This document shows, piece by piece, positions 47,944 to 61,500 of a DNA stretch of 64,000 bases. Where the stretch lies: contig JADFUC010000750.1 of assembly GCA_019722365.1 (NCBI GenBank), positions 558,001-622,000 of the forward strand, written 5' to 3'. Position numbers and translations under genes: made by a program. The DNA is from Lithospermum erythrorhizon (lineage: Eukaryota; Streptophyta; Magnoliopsida; Boraginales; Boraginaceae). Below the pieces are notes generated by a model. It did not search any database. It saw nothing but the letters and a program-made list of their open reading frames with translations, and had not been told where the DNA came from. Numbering within the stretch: position 1 is the first letter of the stretch; every line of letters begins with the position of its first letter.

Positions 47944-49468
47944 AACCCTAAAACAAACTCAGAATTCAGTGAATTATATAAAAACTTAAGGAGCAATATG
48001 TGAGTAAAAATGCGAATTAACCTAGATGTTAAAAGATTCTATTTGACCCAATAATTTATTTCACCAATAAAAATAAAATTGACCCAATATATAATTGATT
48101 TGACTAATGTAATTTAATAATGTTTAATAATGTAAAAGGGTAATTTAATCATGTACGGAGTAATTTAATAATGTTTAATATGAATATTTAATGATATAAT
48201 TTAATTTATTAATTTGATTAAGTTAGTCGTTGTATTTAGTTTTATAAAACAGTAGTTTAAATATGAATACAATCCGTATGTAAAGGAAACAATAGGGCGT
48301 AATAAGAGATAGACAATTTCGATCACACATTGGTCAGACTCATGTGTGCCTTCCTCAATCTAATTTTATTCTTGGTAATAATGATTATTTGAGTGTTATA
48401 AGATAAAGTAGGAATTCTAATTTTATGTAAAAATTAAAAAGTATTACCTAAATTCTTAAAAGGATGTAGTATAAAAATTAATTTTATGAAAATTTTGTAA
48501 GAATTCTAGTGTAAATGCTCTTAGTATCTCCTTGGTGTATGTAGCTATTACAAATACATTTTGAAGTAGGTTTGCACTATCATACATAAGTCCCCTTCTC
48601 AAAATCACCAACAATCTGATCGACATGGATCATTTATTAAAATTCATCTCCAGAAGCCGAAAATTCGGCACCACAAATAAACATTCGTACGCTTGAAGTG
48701 GGACTTCAAAAAGTGATTATATTTTCTTTGAAATTCTAGCCACTTGTTATGTTTGACATTATTGTCCTAGCTACAATAAACGTACATTATTGCTGTATAT
48801 CATTATGAGGCTTTAAACGTTTGGATACACACCACAAAGATGCAATCTGATGTTATATATTTAGCTTTATTATGGATTCTTATCGTTTTGGTACATACCA
48901 CAATCCACACTCCACAAAGATACAATCTGATGGTAGAATATTTATGGGATAATTTTCATATAGCACCCTTCAACTATAGACATTTTCTTAAAATAGTTAA
49001 TATGGAGTACTACTCAATTAAAAATGGTTCCCCAGCCAACTATTTATCATTTTACATTATTGCAACTATATATTAAAATTAACATCAACACTCTAATAAT
49101 AAGGTAGAGTCACTTATCAGCACAGGATAAGAGCATAGATATCAGATAATACATAATTTTATCTTTATGATAACATGGAGGGAGAATGTGTGTGAAAAAT
49201 GATCAAACATATTTTCAACTCATTATTTTATACACTTTAATTTTTATCTTATACATTTTTTACCCTTGTTCATATCATGTACACACGACCTGTCACGTTT
49301 CCCCCCTCAAATTATCACCTAAAGCAGACATGAATCCTGACCATGAAATACATCGTACCTTTGCACCCTCCCCCCAAATTGCTTTTAATAAAAGGAAAGA
49401 AGTTAAAACATTTCATAGAATAAAATCAACACACTTCACTTGTTGTGCTCCAAAGAGAAGGAATTAAG
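47944..49468. other. Spacer and upstream region of the ankyrin gene
   Basis: AT-rich with no recognised gene. A direct repeat (CACCACAAAGATGCAATCTG at 48830 and CTCCACAAAGATACAATCTG at 48909) lies near 48.85 kb. Confidence 0.35.
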
Positions 49469-49980
49469 ATGAGTCCCAAAGCAATTCAACATCAATTACA
49501 GCCTGATCTTTGCATTGATATCGAGCATATTCAAATGACCCTCACAGCATCTCAGCTCAGGGATACTAATCCTGAATTTATTCAAAAGACTTTGAGAGGT
49601 AACTCATATTTCATGCATATAACCTCACACCACTACTTTGCTTGTCTCAGTTTATTTTCCATATAACTACTTTGATTTCACTTTATACTCAAACACACAA
49701 TTTATCAAGAGGATGTCCCGGTTTTTCTTGTTCATTTTTCTAAATCAATATAACCCACTCTAGATTCTAGAAGTTTATTGATGATATGCATGCATAGTGA
49801 TATTTGGATTTCGGAAATCGGGTTTGGTAGATTATAATATCAAAATTGAGATAATTACAGTAGTACAACTGTACAAGTAGTCATGATTTTTCCTTAAGCA
49901 AGAGAGTATGTCCGGAGTTTTTGTTAGTCCAAACTAGTAACTTTAATTAGTGTTGCACATATATTTTTATACTTAATACA

Positions 49981-50147
49981 TACTCCGTACATCTTATGAA
50001 AATTTTACTGTTTTGACTTTTTTACAAAATTTAAGATAGAAAAATAATTAATCAAAATAGATCTATTTCAAAAAGTGCATGCAAAAGTTAGTTAAATTAT
50101 GAAAAATGGAAGAAAATGAAAGAGAACCATCTGGGATAGACGGAATA
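49981..50147. mobile_element. Short Stowaway-like MITE in ankyrin gene intron 1
   Basis: TACTCCGTACATCTTATG on the left and CTGGGATAGACGGAATA on the right are weak inverted termini. It is noncoding and lies within intron 1 (49599-50472). Confidence 0.4.
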
Positions 50148-53100
50148 TATAATTTATTAAGAACTCCAAGGTTGTACGTGTTTGGCCTAGAGCAATCTCG
50201 GGTAGGTGATCCTTGAGAAAGTTCTCGGAGAGCATGAGTGAGGAAAAATGTGTTGAAAAAAATATTATTTGCGAGTTTAGTCCATCAAATTTAATAGCTT
50301 ACCGATCCCAGAAATCTGGAATGGGGCATTATAGTTAAAGTTTCCATTATTGAGATGGTCTATACCCCACCCCACCCCTCCTTGATGTCTGTTTATTTAC
50401 GAGATTGCACATCATGAATTTCTGATTACTTCGAATTTATCAACTATTATCTGAATACCTTATTGTAATCAGCCATCGAGCTCCAGCGCTGGAAAGACAT
50501 TTTGTGGGATGTGATAAGGAAAGGTAGCTCTGAGTTACTTGGTGAGTTTCTGATAGATTTAGCAGCAGGAAGACAAAAAACTATTCAAGGCCTCAACACT
50601 CCTATTTGGGAAGGGGGTCCTCCAGTGCTTCACATTGTTACCCGAAAGAGGTTCGAGATTCCCGTGGTCCTTCAACTAGCAGGGTTGATTCCAGAGAACG
50701 AACTAACTATCCAGGACGAAACTGGCGAGACGACCCTTCATGTCGCCATTCAGGCTGGCAATACTCCATTGGCAATGGTTTTGTTGGATCGAAAGCCTGA
50801 TTTGGCCAAGATAAGAGATAACTTTGGACGTTTACCGGTTCAGGCTGCTGCTGGAATACATAAAAGGGAGTTGTCCTTTCACTTGCACCAACTCACCAAG
50901 CTGGATAATCTGTATCAGGAAGGTGAAGAGAGCGATGTACTCCTGAAAGCTATGTCTGCCGGATGGTTTGGTAAGTTCACTCAACCATGACAGGGGATAA
51001 TAGGTTGTTTTTTGGCTCAAACGAAACTTTAAAAATAAAAAATTTGGTCGATCGCGAGACATCATCATTATGAGTAATATCTCATGTTCACTGCACTAAC
51101 CTTGTCCCGTTGCTCAAATGAAACTTGTATTATAAAGAAATCAAAGAACACAGTCTACAGAACATACCCTGGCAAAAGTAAGATAACAAGGCTTGATATG
51201 ATGATATTCAACATGAACCATAATGTTCTAAAATATAGAATCATACTCATGATTTTTCATATATTTAATATGTTATTCTTTGTCAAAGTTCATCTTGAAA
51301 AGAAAAAACGTCAGTTAATTTGAATTGATTTGAGTAGCACATCTAATTTTGTATCGTCTTGTGATGATAGAAATGGTTTTGTATATCCTCGACGGAAATC
51401 CAGAGTTGGAATGGCATAAGATGGAGCCTCTGCTGACGTATTTAGTGAATGAACCTCGAGCCTTCCCAAGCAGAACCCCGTTGAATATGTTGCAGTCCTG
51501 GATTTATTCTTGTTAGTATCTTCACCCTTCTATTTCTTCGATATATTTTGTTCGAGAAAAATGCATCAGTGATTTTCTTCTCCATGGTACTTATTCCACC
51601 ATCAGTGGGTTGACTATTTGTTGGAAAAAAACCACCAAATTAATTGGAATGGAGGGAGTAAGAATTAGAGATTAATTCTTTTATCGAGTTTATAGCCTAC
51701 AGCTGAATATGTTTGTTTTTCGATTTTACAGATATCGTCGTGCACCCTACAGAAGATATGACCAGCTTCATAATCAAGGAAATGATGAGGTCAGAGTCGA
51801 TAAATTTTGCTAGAAAGCAGCCCCATGCTAAGGTTTTCAAAGGCAAGTTCCATGCAATAACCCTAATTTGTAACCTAGAATTTATCTCATTTCTAGTGTT
51901 ACTTGACTTATATTCTTCAATTTGCTTGCAGTGCTTCTAAAGCTGCTCCAAGTTCCTTTCAAAATCTGGGAAAAGCTTGGTATGTATAACTTTTTAGCAT
52001 ATTACACATGTATATGAGCCCCTCTAGTATAAATGTGGACGAAATCACAACTTGTTCAAATCCTCCAAACATAAATACTAAGGTGTTTATCACTTCCACC
52101 ATCCCAAAAAGATTGTCAATTATTTATTTTGTTGTTGACTTTTAAAATTTCGAACTCCAATATTTTTATGTTTCTGCGATTTTGCAAAAAATAACAACCC
52201 AGTATTTTCAACGCCTTTACTTGTATTTATATTCAAATGGTAGTTATATGTAAATTAAGGATGTTTTTTTCTAAGAAGAGAAAAAAAGACAGAATGTAAT
52301 GTAGCAACTACTAGAGACAGTAAGAACGTAAGAGGATCACGGTCACGTAACCCTGGTGTTCCGATCAAATAATTTATGTAGCTTTATTTATTGTTGATGT
52401 ATGAGAAATATGTCAGGAACATACATCCTTCCTGTCGCATCCTATTGGATTAACCTGGGTGGGATTCTGTACCTGGTGCCATGGATCCCTTCCTATTTTT
52501 CTTGCTCTGTATCAGCATTTGGTTTGCATCTTAACCTCTTATCATTTTGAACATAATGATGGATTTCAGTGTTCAATTTTCTTGATTACTAAATTTGCCA
52601 TGCATGATTGGTACAGTGCAACCTATCAAGAATGTTCGTAGAGCAAAGATCGAGCATCAACTGACGAATAGAACTCTAAGATATGTGTGCAGGGAAATAA
52701 GGAATCATCATTTGACACGTAAATGTCGAAAATATGAGATCAGAGAAGTTAACAAAGCAGATTATTTTGATAACTCTTTAGTACAGTCAGTGTTCTTTCT
52801 AGCGGCACAAAATGGCATCCATGAGATGGTTGAATCAATTCTTGAGGTTTTCCCTGAGGCAATAGAATCACGCAATGATAAAGGCCTCTCTGCTTTAGAT
52901 CTTGCAGCTATGTATCGTCATGAAAAGGTTTTTGAGATCGCATTGGAAAGGGGGGCTCAAATTAGAGGAGAAATGTTGTTTCAGGTTGCAGACAATGCAC
53001 TTCAGAGCCTTCTTGATACAGGTTCTAGAGTTGTATTTCGATGCAACGCGGAATCGCGATGCTTAAGGTAATAATATCTGTACTTCAATCCTTTCTGTCT

Positions 53101-53382
53101 GATTGTCGTCATAAAATGCCTGAATAGGTTAAGCACCAACAAAGAAAGGTACACTAGCAGTTTCCTTACAATAACTTCTCCGAAAATATCCAATTAGTGA
53201 TAATGCACGCATGAGTTGTAACATATATCAGAATGATAACTTGCGATCCATCAAATTGGGAAATTCTTAATTATATCAACAATTCTTGCTTTAGTCTCTT
53301 AATAGTTTCTTACTTTCTCTTAATGTTGCACAATTTGTTCTTGTAATTCATAGTTAGATATCATTTTTGGAACATATAATAA

Positions 53383-53718
53383 TGTCAATAAAGCTTAAAT
53401 TTTTAACAAGACGAATACATCAAACTTGGTGAAGAGTGGCTCATACTTAGACCTATAAATGTGGTCTTAGCGTTAGTGTATTCATTGCACCAACAATATG
53501 GAGTTCGCTATATGCTGAAAGTACTTGTCTTGCTGTATTCACTTATCAGAATTCATCAACTATTTAGTAATATTTCTTCTTCTCATGATTATCCTAATTA
53601 CACGTTAAATTTTTGTGTCTCTTTCTTTATCGCTTGAGCCCGTGGTCTATTATCATGAGCTGCTTTTTTTTTATTATCTTCAGAGCTTTTAACTATTTGT
53701 TGTAGTTTTCCCACAACA
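53383..53718 (+). repeat. 5' LTR of the Copia element
   Basis: 336 bp, TG...CA. It shares TTAGACCTATAAAT, GTATTC.TTGCACCAA, TCAGAATTC.TCAACTATTT and AACTATTTG.TGTA with the 3' LTR. CCTATAAAT at 53453 is the likely LTR TATA box. Confidence 0.88.
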
Positions 53719-53721
53719 AAT

Positions 53722-53733
53722 TGATATTAGAGC
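53722..53733 (+). other. Primer binding site of the Copia element
   Basis: TGATATTAGAGC, three bases after the 5' LTR, differs at two positions from TGGTATCAGAGC, the site complementary to initiator methionine tRNA. Confidence 0.8.
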
Positions 53734-56700
53734 CCGACAACATTGGGAAGATGGGAGCAATGTATTTTAAGTTCAAAGGGAGTAAGCTTCAACGAACTAA
53801 CAATTTCTAATGTAAAAGTAGGTCATGATACTGCTCAATCATCAAGAGCTCAAAGATCGACCGAGAAAGAAACCGCAACAAGAACGGACTAAGACTGGAA
53901 AAGTTAAGAAAAAATAGGCCCGCACGCGGGACAATACGCTTGTATTTTATAAGAGCATCGAAAGAAGTCACCGCTGCCAGACGGACGCCAAAACTCTAAA
54001 GAAGCTTCAAGGGTGACAAGACACGACGAAGAAAGCATCGAAATTGTTTGCATGAAAAGGCTTATTTCGGTCTGGTTATGAACGCATCACCATTTATCGA
54101 TCACCAACATCTACAATAAAAATTTTTAAAGGTGATTTACAAAATTCTATGTTGAAATCGGTGACGAAGACAGCGTCTTTATTGCTAAGCCGAACTCACG
54201 TATTAAGCATGACATTTATCACTACTTTATTGTATGGTAAGGATAAGATCAAATTTAAGACGTGTCAAATGCACTTACGAACAACGAAAAATCGGAAGAT
54301 GGAAGCTTGGAACACAAAAGACCAAAGTGATTCAAGATCGACAAGAATGCAGAAATAAGAAATTGCACGTAAGCCATCTCGATTGCATCTGCCAAAAAGA
54401 AGAAAATTACAAAGATCACGTTCTATTTGTTACGAAATGACATTGAAAAAATCAAATTGCCAAGGTCGGGGCACAGCGGAAAGCCGAATGCGAATATACT
54501 GGATGAAAAGTGAGACAAGTTTCGTTTTCGTAGCTCCCGAGAAGCCTACAAGTCAGTAGTCGAATGTATCATGGATTCGGGCGTTCATATCACATGAACC
54601 GCACAAGGCGCGCATATTTTCCTCGTCACTGATTGACGGTAGAGTCGCCTTTAACGGGAAACAACAACGGCATCTACGGGAGCCCGGAAAAGTTCATCCG
54701 CGAATGGGTACTATCGATCGATGAAGTAATGTTCACATGCCTCTAGATTCAAATAAGAACTTATTTCACAGGGAACTTGTGGGCCAAGTATCAGAAGTTG
54801 TACTTGAACGCGGTTCTACTGGCGCGGCGGGGCATGGCCAAGATTCTTCTACAAGGAAAGGAGAAAGGCAACCTTCTTTATTATTCAAGGTAAATCGGCC
54901 GCTGCTCCGTATTTCAATGGCCGAGAATAACAATTAATTTGTTACATGACATCGCTGTGGTACCGCGAAAAGGCGTCATGGGTTAATCAACAAATACACA
55001 GCGCCTAAACGAGGTAAACTTCGAAGCTTGCGAGCCTCAGATCGCAGCAAGACTCTCAGACAAGTTTGGCGAGACTGCTCATCACAACAAATGAACGCTA
55101 GACAACGTAAGCATAAATGCTGGGACCATCTCGAATGCTTCTTTTGTGAGGTGTAACCATACTTCAGAACTTATTACGAGAAAGAGTATGGGTTTACACA
55201 ACGGCACAAAGACAGGTCGCTGACATATTTCGAAAGGGAAGAAATAATGGTACTCAAACTAATCGGAATGTCGCTTGGCGCGTTGGGATAATGGCAAATA
55301 ATACGTCGATCCTTTGTTCGACGATGGTAAATGATGGTATCATAAGACATTTTTCGGGTAAAGCATGGCTACCCTCAACAAAACGGAGGCCGAAAGAATG
55401 AATCGTATATTTTGTGAAAAGTGCTCATATTTTTCCAACTGGTCAGCACATTGCCGAGACAACACGATGCTTGTCATCTCATCAATGTGTTTCCGCCAAT
55501 CAAGGCCAACGGTCGAATTTTCGAGGCGCGGTCGCGTACCTACTAATCGACTACGACCTATTGCATATATTTGACGTCCGAGCATGACTACGCGACGGAG
55601 TCCAAATTACCCCAGCTGCCAGCAACTTTTTGGGATTTGCTAGCAGCGGGCGTATATCGACATAAAAGGTCCGGAAATAAAGAAGATAGTAATGTTAGAT
55701 GAGATGAAGATACTGACAATGAACAATGTAAACGGTCAGCGGAGCTTTACGAGGTACTCCGAAACCGGTAGAGCAAATTGGTTCAAACTGTTGGAAAATA
55801 GAATTGGTTTGCAATTGAAGAACTCTTTTGTACAAATTCAGCGCCGCCACGCCAATGCACAAGAGATTCGATCAATTTATGGTGGAGCAAGGTTTCAGCA
55901 GGAGTTCATATGATCATTGCATATATTTTCGCAAGTTTCGTGAATGTATTAACATTTATCTTCTCATATGTTGGGATGATATGTTAATAACCCGTTTCTA
56001 GTAGTTGGTGCAAAACATGAAAGATTTAGTCAGGTAAAGCCTTCGACATTTAAAGATCTCAAGTAAAACTCAAAAATATTTGGCATGGAAATAAAGAAGG
56101 ATCGGATTAAAGTGCGCCAAAGTGCCAATCTAGCCTCGAGCAATTTTAGGAAACTAGTTAGTATTGCTTGACTTAAAACGCAGGTCAAAACGGTAAACAC
56201 ACTATCGACCAAGATATTTAGTTTAGCGCTCATTATCACCTAACCTAAGAAGACATCAAAAAATGTCCAAGGTCTCCAGAGTGCAAATGCAAATGATCGT
56301 TAATGTACGCGATGGCTTGCATAAGGCCAAACATATCACATGTTGCAGTACGTAAGTCGTTATATACATAGTCCGAAAGCACATCAAAACCGTAAAAGTG
56401 GATCATGATACTTAACAGTAACACCGCATGTCAAGTTAAAGCACAGAACGGAGACTACGGGTCAACATCTTATCACGCAGACTTTGGCTAAGGATGGTGA
56501 TTGATAATCTATCGTCCACTTCGAAGTTATATCTTTACACCTCGCAAAGAGACCGCTTAGTCAGCGCTCTATTACAATCAACGTTGCTTTGTCTACTACT
56601 AAGGCGGAATACAATCAAGCCGCAAAAGAAGCCGCGGTGGCTTAGAAATCTAGTGGTTGATTTTGATATGCCTGGAGGCAAAGCATTATATTTTGTGATA

Positions 56701-57009
56701 ATCGAGCGCTTATTTGTTTAACCAAGAATTCAAGGCACCACAATTTCATAAAGTATGTCAGTCAAGTTTAATTATGTTCGAGAACGGGTTGAAGAAGGGG
56801 ATATCAATGTGACAAAGGTTGGTATCAAGCATAACTGAGGATATGTTGACAAAGATATATTACAAGGATCAAGTTCAATTATTGTTTAGAGCTGATCAAC
56901 ATCTCTCAGATTAAGAGCCTATGGCACATATCGCAGTAGGAAGAGAAATTCTATTTAGATTACTTAGTCAGTTTAAATATAGTATTCTAAAAATAACTTC
57001 AGTTAGATT

Positions 57010-57320
57010 TGCTTAAATAGGCTTAAATTTTAGAATAATACGTACCACATCGAAACTTTAGGAAGAGTTGCTTTTATTTAGACCTATAAATAGGATATTA
57101 GTATTAGTGTATTCTTTGCACCAATAGTTAGTGATGTTTGCTATAGTGAAAAGACTTGTTATTTTTGAGCGTATCTGCGATCAGAATTCCTCAACTATTT
57201 AAGAATAATATTTTTTCTTTCTCGTGGACTAGTTTGTAATTTTATAAACCACGCAAATTCCTCAGCCCCTTTCTTTTTTATCATTTAGGCTCAACTATTT
57301 GGTGTAACTTCCGTACAACA
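57010..57320 (+). repeat. 3' LTR of the Copia element
   Basis: About 311 bp, matching the 5' LTR along its whole length and ending ACAACA next to the AATAA target duplication. The exact left edge is inferred from the alignment of GCTTAAATTTT. The two LTRs differ at many places, so the insertion is old. Confidence 0.8.
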
Positions 57321-57996
57321 AATAATACTGTGATTTGCTTATGAATATTAACAGGAAATGGAGAAATTAATGCCTGAGCAGAGAAACTTCAAGAACGAGC
57401 AGGGGAAGACACCAACGCAAGTATTCAAGGAGAAGCATAAGGAGTTGAGCGATTATGAAAACAAATGGATGATGGAGATGGCAAATTCATGCATCGTTGG
57501 AGGGTCACTTATCGCCACTGTTGTTTTCGCTGCATCAATAACAGTACCTGGAGGAAACAACAATACTTCTGGCCTTCCAATATTCTTAGACGTCACAGCT
57601 TACCACGTATTCTCCATCGCGAATGGATTATCTCTCACGTTTTCACTAACCTCGGTCCTCATCTTCTTGTCCATCTTCACTGCTCGCTATTCAGTAAACG
57701 ATTACCTCCATTCTTTGCCTAGCAGAATCATATTTGGTCTGATGTTCCTTTTTCTTGCCGTGACATTGCTGATGGTTGATTTCACTGCGATAGCATATCT
57801 TGTTTCAGGAGTCGAAAATCGGAGGAATATCTTCATTATTGCTTCTTCAGCATGTATACCTGTTGGGTTTTTTGCATATGTACAATTGCCATCTTTAGTA
57901 AATATGGTGAAATCCACCTTTGGCAACCACTCTCTGAAGCAGAATAACCACGGAAGGGCGCAAATCGTAGGGCGATCAGGACTGTTATTTAATTAG

Positions 57997-58567
57997 CAAT
58001 GAGAAAATTGAATTAGTTAATTCTTTGTAAGCATTTGAATCTGTTTGCAAATATGTATGTTTTTTTGGCAATGGAATTCTGAATGTAATACATTCATTGG
58101 TAACTTGTAAGTATCACTTGTTTATTTGACTCAAGCAGTTTCTCAATCGAACTCGACTAGAGTATCTGAAAACCTCAAATCGAGCTCATGCCGAGCCAGC
58201 TGGAGCATCTGAAAACCTCATTCGAGCCTATGCATATAAATGTAAGCATGAAAAAACTAAAGCATGAACCTGAAATGGACTTCATCAAGAAAGTGCGCTA
58301 GTATAAGATTGGATGTTTTGAGCAGTAATTGAAGTTTCAGAACAGAAAAATGTAAAACTATATCTGCAGCAAGTGGTAGTATGTACTTCTTTTGAATGAA
58401 TATAAATGTCAAAGCAACATTAACCTCCCTAAAACTCATACTCAGAAGATGACTGATTTATACATTTCCAAAAATTAAATTAATTATATGATTCACTATC
58501 ATAAATTATTCAAAGAAGAATTAGCACTAAAATGGAGTTGATATAAAAAGGAACTAATCTGAACTCG
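57997..58567. other. Convergent 3' flanks of the ankyrin and receptor kinase genes
   Basis: About 570 bp shared by two genes that face each other. A direct repeat (AGTATCTGAAAACCTCAAATCG at 58161 in part, and GCATCTGAAAACCTCATTCG at 58204) is present. No further gene. Confidence 0.5.
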
Positions 58568-61500
58568 CTATACGTGGTCATCTTTCTGAAGTTGTAGATC
58601 TTCATCAGGAGAAGAAATCAAGTTCCCTTCTCTCCTGTTGGACTCAATCAGCATGATCACAACCTCCCGCGTTGATGGTCGATCAAAAGGAGACATGCTT
58701 GTGCAGAGGAAAGCAATTTTTAGAACAGTTATCATGTGATTAACAGTCCGCTCGTCTTTCGAATCCAACCGGCTGTCTAGTATCGAAGATGACAACGAGT
58801 GTTCCCGTACATAACTCCTGACCCATGATACAAGATCGCCTCCTTGATCTAACGGCTGTACAGGGGCTCTTCCGGTTAGCAACTCCAATAGAACTACACC
58901 ATAGCTGTAGATGTCGCATTTTTCAGTAACCTTCATCGTGTAAGCGTACTCTGAAACAGAAACATAAGTGATCAATTTTAACAAATCACAAAATACAAGG
59001 CCTACATTCAGAGAAACACTTCCAGGATGGAAAAAGAAACATTTTGCATGAATATATCGAACAAAATTTTCAGTGACTAGAGTGTAATTTAGACAAGACT
59101 CGAGGCAAAACAAAAAATGTTATCCATTAGAAAATACGATCTGGAAAAACAGGTGTCAGAGGAAGGTAACTTTTGAAAGGGCATTCTAACTCTAACAGAA
59201 AACCAAATCTTTTGCCGTCATACCAACTTCTCTTATATCAGCAAGATTATTTCCCCAGATAGAAGATGATAAGCCAAATAAACAAATATTTAGTCTCCAA
59301 ATGTGCCTCTACATTCTGGACTATGAAAGATAAGATGTAAGAGAATACGGGATGTGCCTCTACATTCTGGACTACAAATATTAAGTCTCCAGAATGTGCC
59401 TCTACATTCTGGTCCTATAATGGTTATAGGACGGAATGAATGTTTATAGTTCCTGTGCATGAAGGAATAGAACCTTTATCATAACCTAAATAGGTAACAT
59501 TTATCAGAGTTTTTATTATTAGACTGACCAAACGATTTCTAAAAGCAGACGCTTATGACTTATTGACATCATTGTGCGATATATTTCTAAGTGATGAACT
59601 TTTAGAAGGCATATGTGATCTTGCAGATTCCACAGCTGAGGAGTTTCCATTGTAAAATCAACTAATCTTTCAAACAAATGAAAAATGTCATATCTCGAAA
59701 AAAATAGGGTATGTTTTTTGTTCAGAGCAAACAGAGAATGTGAATACTGAATACTGAAGCACATAAAAAGTTGTTAAAGAATATTTGGTACTCACCAGGC
59801 GCTATGTAACCATACGATCCAGCAACAGCAGACATAGACTTGGATTGGGGCATATCGATGACCTTTGCCAAACCAAAATCACCAACATGAGCTTCAAACT
59901 TGTGATCGAGCAAAATGTTATTGGACTTTATATCTCGGTGAATGATCTTTGGTTTGCAGTCATGATGTAAATAAGCAAGCCCTTCTGCAGCATCAAGAGC
60001 AATTCTGAACCGTGTAGGCCACTCCAAGTTACATGATGGTCCGTGGAGTAAATCACCCAGGCTACCCTTTTCCATATACTCATATAGAAGCAGATTGGAA
60101 CCTTGGTGATAGCAAAATCCGTAAAGCTCGACAATATTACGATGCCTTATATTTCCCAGAGTCAAAATCTCTGCCCTGAAACTGTCCTCTACACTGTTCC
60201 CTTCTCTATTAGATGCAAGCTTCTTAATTGCAATTTTCTGACCAGAAGGCAGCACTGCCTTATAAACGGTCCCCACTGCACCCCTGCCAATAACATAACT
60301 GTCGTGGAAATTGTTTGTCGCATCAACCATATCCTGGAAAGTAAAACCCTCTCTAGGAGGAAAATATATATCTGAAATAGAGGCCGATACATCCTTATCA
60401 GATACAGACGTAACTATCTCAGCTGTGCGTTGCTTCATAAAATACAGAATTACTCCAATCAGGATAAGAGAGACGCCACCAATCACACCAGCAACTACTG
60501 TTACAATTTTAACTCGATGAGAATTCTCACTTTTGTCAGCAGATGGAAATGAATCGAATGTGGGAGATCCATTACAAACTCCAAGAGGACCGCCACAAAG
60601 GCCTTTGTTTCCAATAAAGCTGCTGTTACCAGTGGAACGGAATAATGGCACTGACGGCAATTGTCCAGTGAGATTATTATATGAAAAATTGCAGCCTAAC
60701 AGACTAGAAAGGTTTTCAAGTGTGCTCGGAATTTCACCACTCAACTGATTGTTGTTGAGGAAGAGGTACTCTAGTAAGATAAGATTTCCAAGTTCAGGAG
60801 GTATTCTACCATAGAGCTTGTTGTCACTGAGGTTCAGAGCAATCTGCAAACCAATTAGAGCCCCTATCTCTGATGGTATCTCACCTGAGAGTAAATTTCC
60901 TCCCATTTGTAACTCTGTCAAATGCGAGAGCTTTCCCAGCGCTGCAGGCATACTTCCAGAAAATTGATTTTGTGAAAGTATTAGGCGTTCCAGCTGTAAA
61001 AGGCTTCCTACCTCATCAGGTATGACATTACCAAAACTATTCCAACTAAGGTCAAGCCTCTGCAGCGCCTTGCAGTTGAGAATTTCAGCAGGTATCTGTC
61101 CACTGAGATAATTAGCAGATACATTAAAGGCTACAAGCTTGGACAAATTTCCAAGCTCCCTTGGTAACTCTGAGCTGAAGTAGTTTCCAGAGAGGTCAAG
61201 CCTCTGCAACTTCTGACAATTTCCAATCTCTTGAGGTATTTTACCAGTAAACATGTTCTGACCCAACTCCACGGCAGATATATTTGCCAACTTACACAGA
61301 TCTGAAGGAAATCTCCCCACAAACCTGTTTTTGTTCAGACGAAGTTGAACTAGTGAAGTGCAACCAGTGAGGTTAGCTGGAATATTCCCACTAAGTTTGT
61401 TAGACTCAAGATTTAGCAACATCAAGATAGACCGACGACATATATGAGGAGGAACCGTTCCGGACAAATTATTGTCTGAGAAATCAACCACCCAAAGGGG

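Larger units (their letters stand above)
53383..57320 (+). mobile_element. Decayed Ty1/Copia LTR retrotransposon with target duplication
   Basis: Length 3938 bp, in intron 7 of the ankyrin gene and in the same orientation. AATAA flanks it on both sides (53378-53382 and 57321-57325). It starts TG and ends CA. LTRs are at 53383-53718 and about 57010-57320; TGATATTAGAGC at 53722-53733 is a changed methionine-tRNA primer site. Gene order is Copia type: a protease active site near 54572 (MDSG, then a frameshift), an integrase end near 55365 (ERMNR), reverse transcriptase from 55840 to 55985 (KRFDQFMVEQGFS, SSYDHCIYF, WDDM), RNase H near 56580-56640 (TKAEYNQAAKEAA) and an ADMLTK-like end near 56850. 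Stops and frameshifts break every part. Between the protease and integrase motifs only about 0.8 kb remains, and the total is shorter than the usual 5 kb, so internal deletions occurred. Confidence 0.93.
49469..57996 (+). pseudogene. Ankyrin repeat / PGG-domain membrane protein gene, probably disrupted
   Basis: Eight exons: 49469-49598, 50473-50970, 51371-51511, 51732-51842, 51932-51979, 52417-52521, 52617-53067, 57355-57996. Exon 2 holds ankyrin repeats (PPVLHIVTRK, GETTLHVAIQAGN, MVLLDRKPDLAKIRDNFG). Exons 3-7 fit the family linker (WIYSYIVV, PFKIWEKLGTYILP, IKNVRRAKIEHQ). Exon 8 is the PGG domain (NSCIVGGSLIATVVFAASIT, VPGGN) with four membrane segments. Intron 4 uses a GC donor (AAAG|GCAAGT). 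Phases agree through exon 6, but exon 7 has a one-base frame change near 53000-53040: the family-like MQRGIAMLK before the donor lies in another frame, so the spliced frame ends just after the junction and loses the membrane domain. A Copia element fills intron 7. Relatives act in membrane-linked stress signalling. A sequence error at the frameshift could make it a working gene. Confidence 0.75.

Noticed and set aside
51734..51808. An alternative frame in ankyrin gene exon 4 (YRRAPYRRYDQL) that suggested two compensating frameshifts
   Set aside because: The AG acceptor and exon phases give WIYSYIVVHPTED and continue without a stop into the next exon, and this fits the family better; no frameshift is needed there.
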